DNA of 5,727 nucleotides from Prevotellaceae bacterium (GTDB lineage Bacteria > Bacteroidota > Bacteroidia > Bacteroidales > Bacteroidaceae), in contig JAJPYP010000213.1 of assembly GCA_021204885.1 (NCBI GenBank), forward strand, positions 1 through 5,727. The letters run 5' to 3'. The translations under genes and the position numbers were made by a program. A model generated the notes under the pieces. The model ran no database searches, was not told where the DNA came from, and was given only the letters and a program-made list of their open reading frames with translations. Within the stretch, counting starts at the first letter, position 1, and each line of letters begins with the position of its first letter. Shown one piece after another: positions 5,655 through 5,727 of this stretch.

Positions 5655-5727
5655 ATCAAAAATCCTTCCCATTCGTTGTCGGCAAGACGGTCGGACAGCC
5701 CTTGCCATAGCCTCCCGTCTGCCTCAC
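5655..5727. other. Upstream edge of the methyltransferase gene, content unresolved
   Basis: These 73 bases run to the window edge. On the minus strand one frame ends at a TGA (5658 to 5656) one base before the methyltransferase ATG, so the tail of an upstream gene is possible but its 23 codons are not recognisable. A 6-bp inverted repeat, GGCAAG (5681-5686) and CTTGCC (5701-5706), spans a 14-base loop. No TAnnTTTG box and no plus-strand ATG are visible here. Confidence 0.25.
5664..5669 (-). promoter_or_regulatory. Shine-Dalgarno-like site of the methyltransferase gene
   Basis: GGAAGG on the minus strand ends 9 bases before the ATG at 5654. It is the only clear purine-rich ribosome site in the window and decides the start among three in-frame ATGs. 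Shine-Dalgarno use is weak in Bacteroidota, so its effect may be modest. Confidence 0.5.

Noticed and set aside
5681..5706. Inverted repeat GGCAAG/CTTGCC as a regulatory hairpin
   Set aside because: A 6-bp stem with a 14-base loop is expected by chance in GC-rich DNA, and nothing around it supports a function.
5570..5725. Minus-strand frame reading ...ADGRLWQGLSDRLADNEWEGF... across the methyltransferase start
   Set aside because: It looks protein-like in its first 20 residues but would overlap the methyltransferase by 85 bases, and the residues after the overlap (KLHFIFCRRCWGRR) look like off-frame sequence. A frameshifted or overlapping upstream gene cannot be excluded without the sequence beyond 5727.

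Overview
This is a GC-rich bacterial chromosome segment. It most likely comes from the Bacteroidota, order Bacteroidales; a GC-rich Prevotellaceae-like genome is my guess at finer rank, held weakly. Four things support this: the ftsK - lolA - trxB gene order, a DUF5686-type outer-membrane protein, an RsmI-like methylase paralogue with the 'SEAGCPGVADPG' signature, and promoter-like TAnnTTTG boxes (the Bacteroides-type -7 element) in the one AT-rich intergenic region. Most genes lack a clear Shine-Dalgarno sequence, as is usual in this phylum.

Layout. Positions 1-1763 hold a tight plus-strand cluster: the 3' end of ftsK (DNA translocase), a LolA-like periplasmic lipoprotein carrier, and thioredoxin reductase trxB. 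They are separated by only 16 and 17 bases, so probably form one operon. A minus-strand Crp/Fnr-type regulator (1765-2466) converges on trxB with one base between the stop codons, and a perfect 7-bp inverted repeat lies across that junction. A 169-bp AT-rich region (about 37% GC by hand count) separates the regulator from a divergently transcribed 752-residue DUF5686-type outer-membrane barrel protein (2636-4894). That region carries candidate promoters in both directions and a 14-bp perfect palindrome just upstream of the regulator's start. A 55-bp spacer with a GC-rich hairpin and a T-rich flank then separates the barrel gene from a convergent RsmI-like SAM-dependent methyltransferase (4950-5654, minus). 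The last 73 bases are the upstream region of that methyltransferase.

How the genes relate. FtsK, LolA and TrxB are housekeeping functions (chromosome segregation at division, lipoprotein traffic, cytoplasmic thiol reduction) whose linkage probably reflects shared expression rather than one pathway. LolA and the DUF5686 protein both concern the cell envelope. The Crp/Fnr protein may autoregulate and could control its divergent neighbour, but this rests only on orientation and the palindrome.

I see no mobile element, CRISPR array, RNA gene or defence system. The window looks like ordinary core genome, and the interesting points are mainly regulatory and architectural details.
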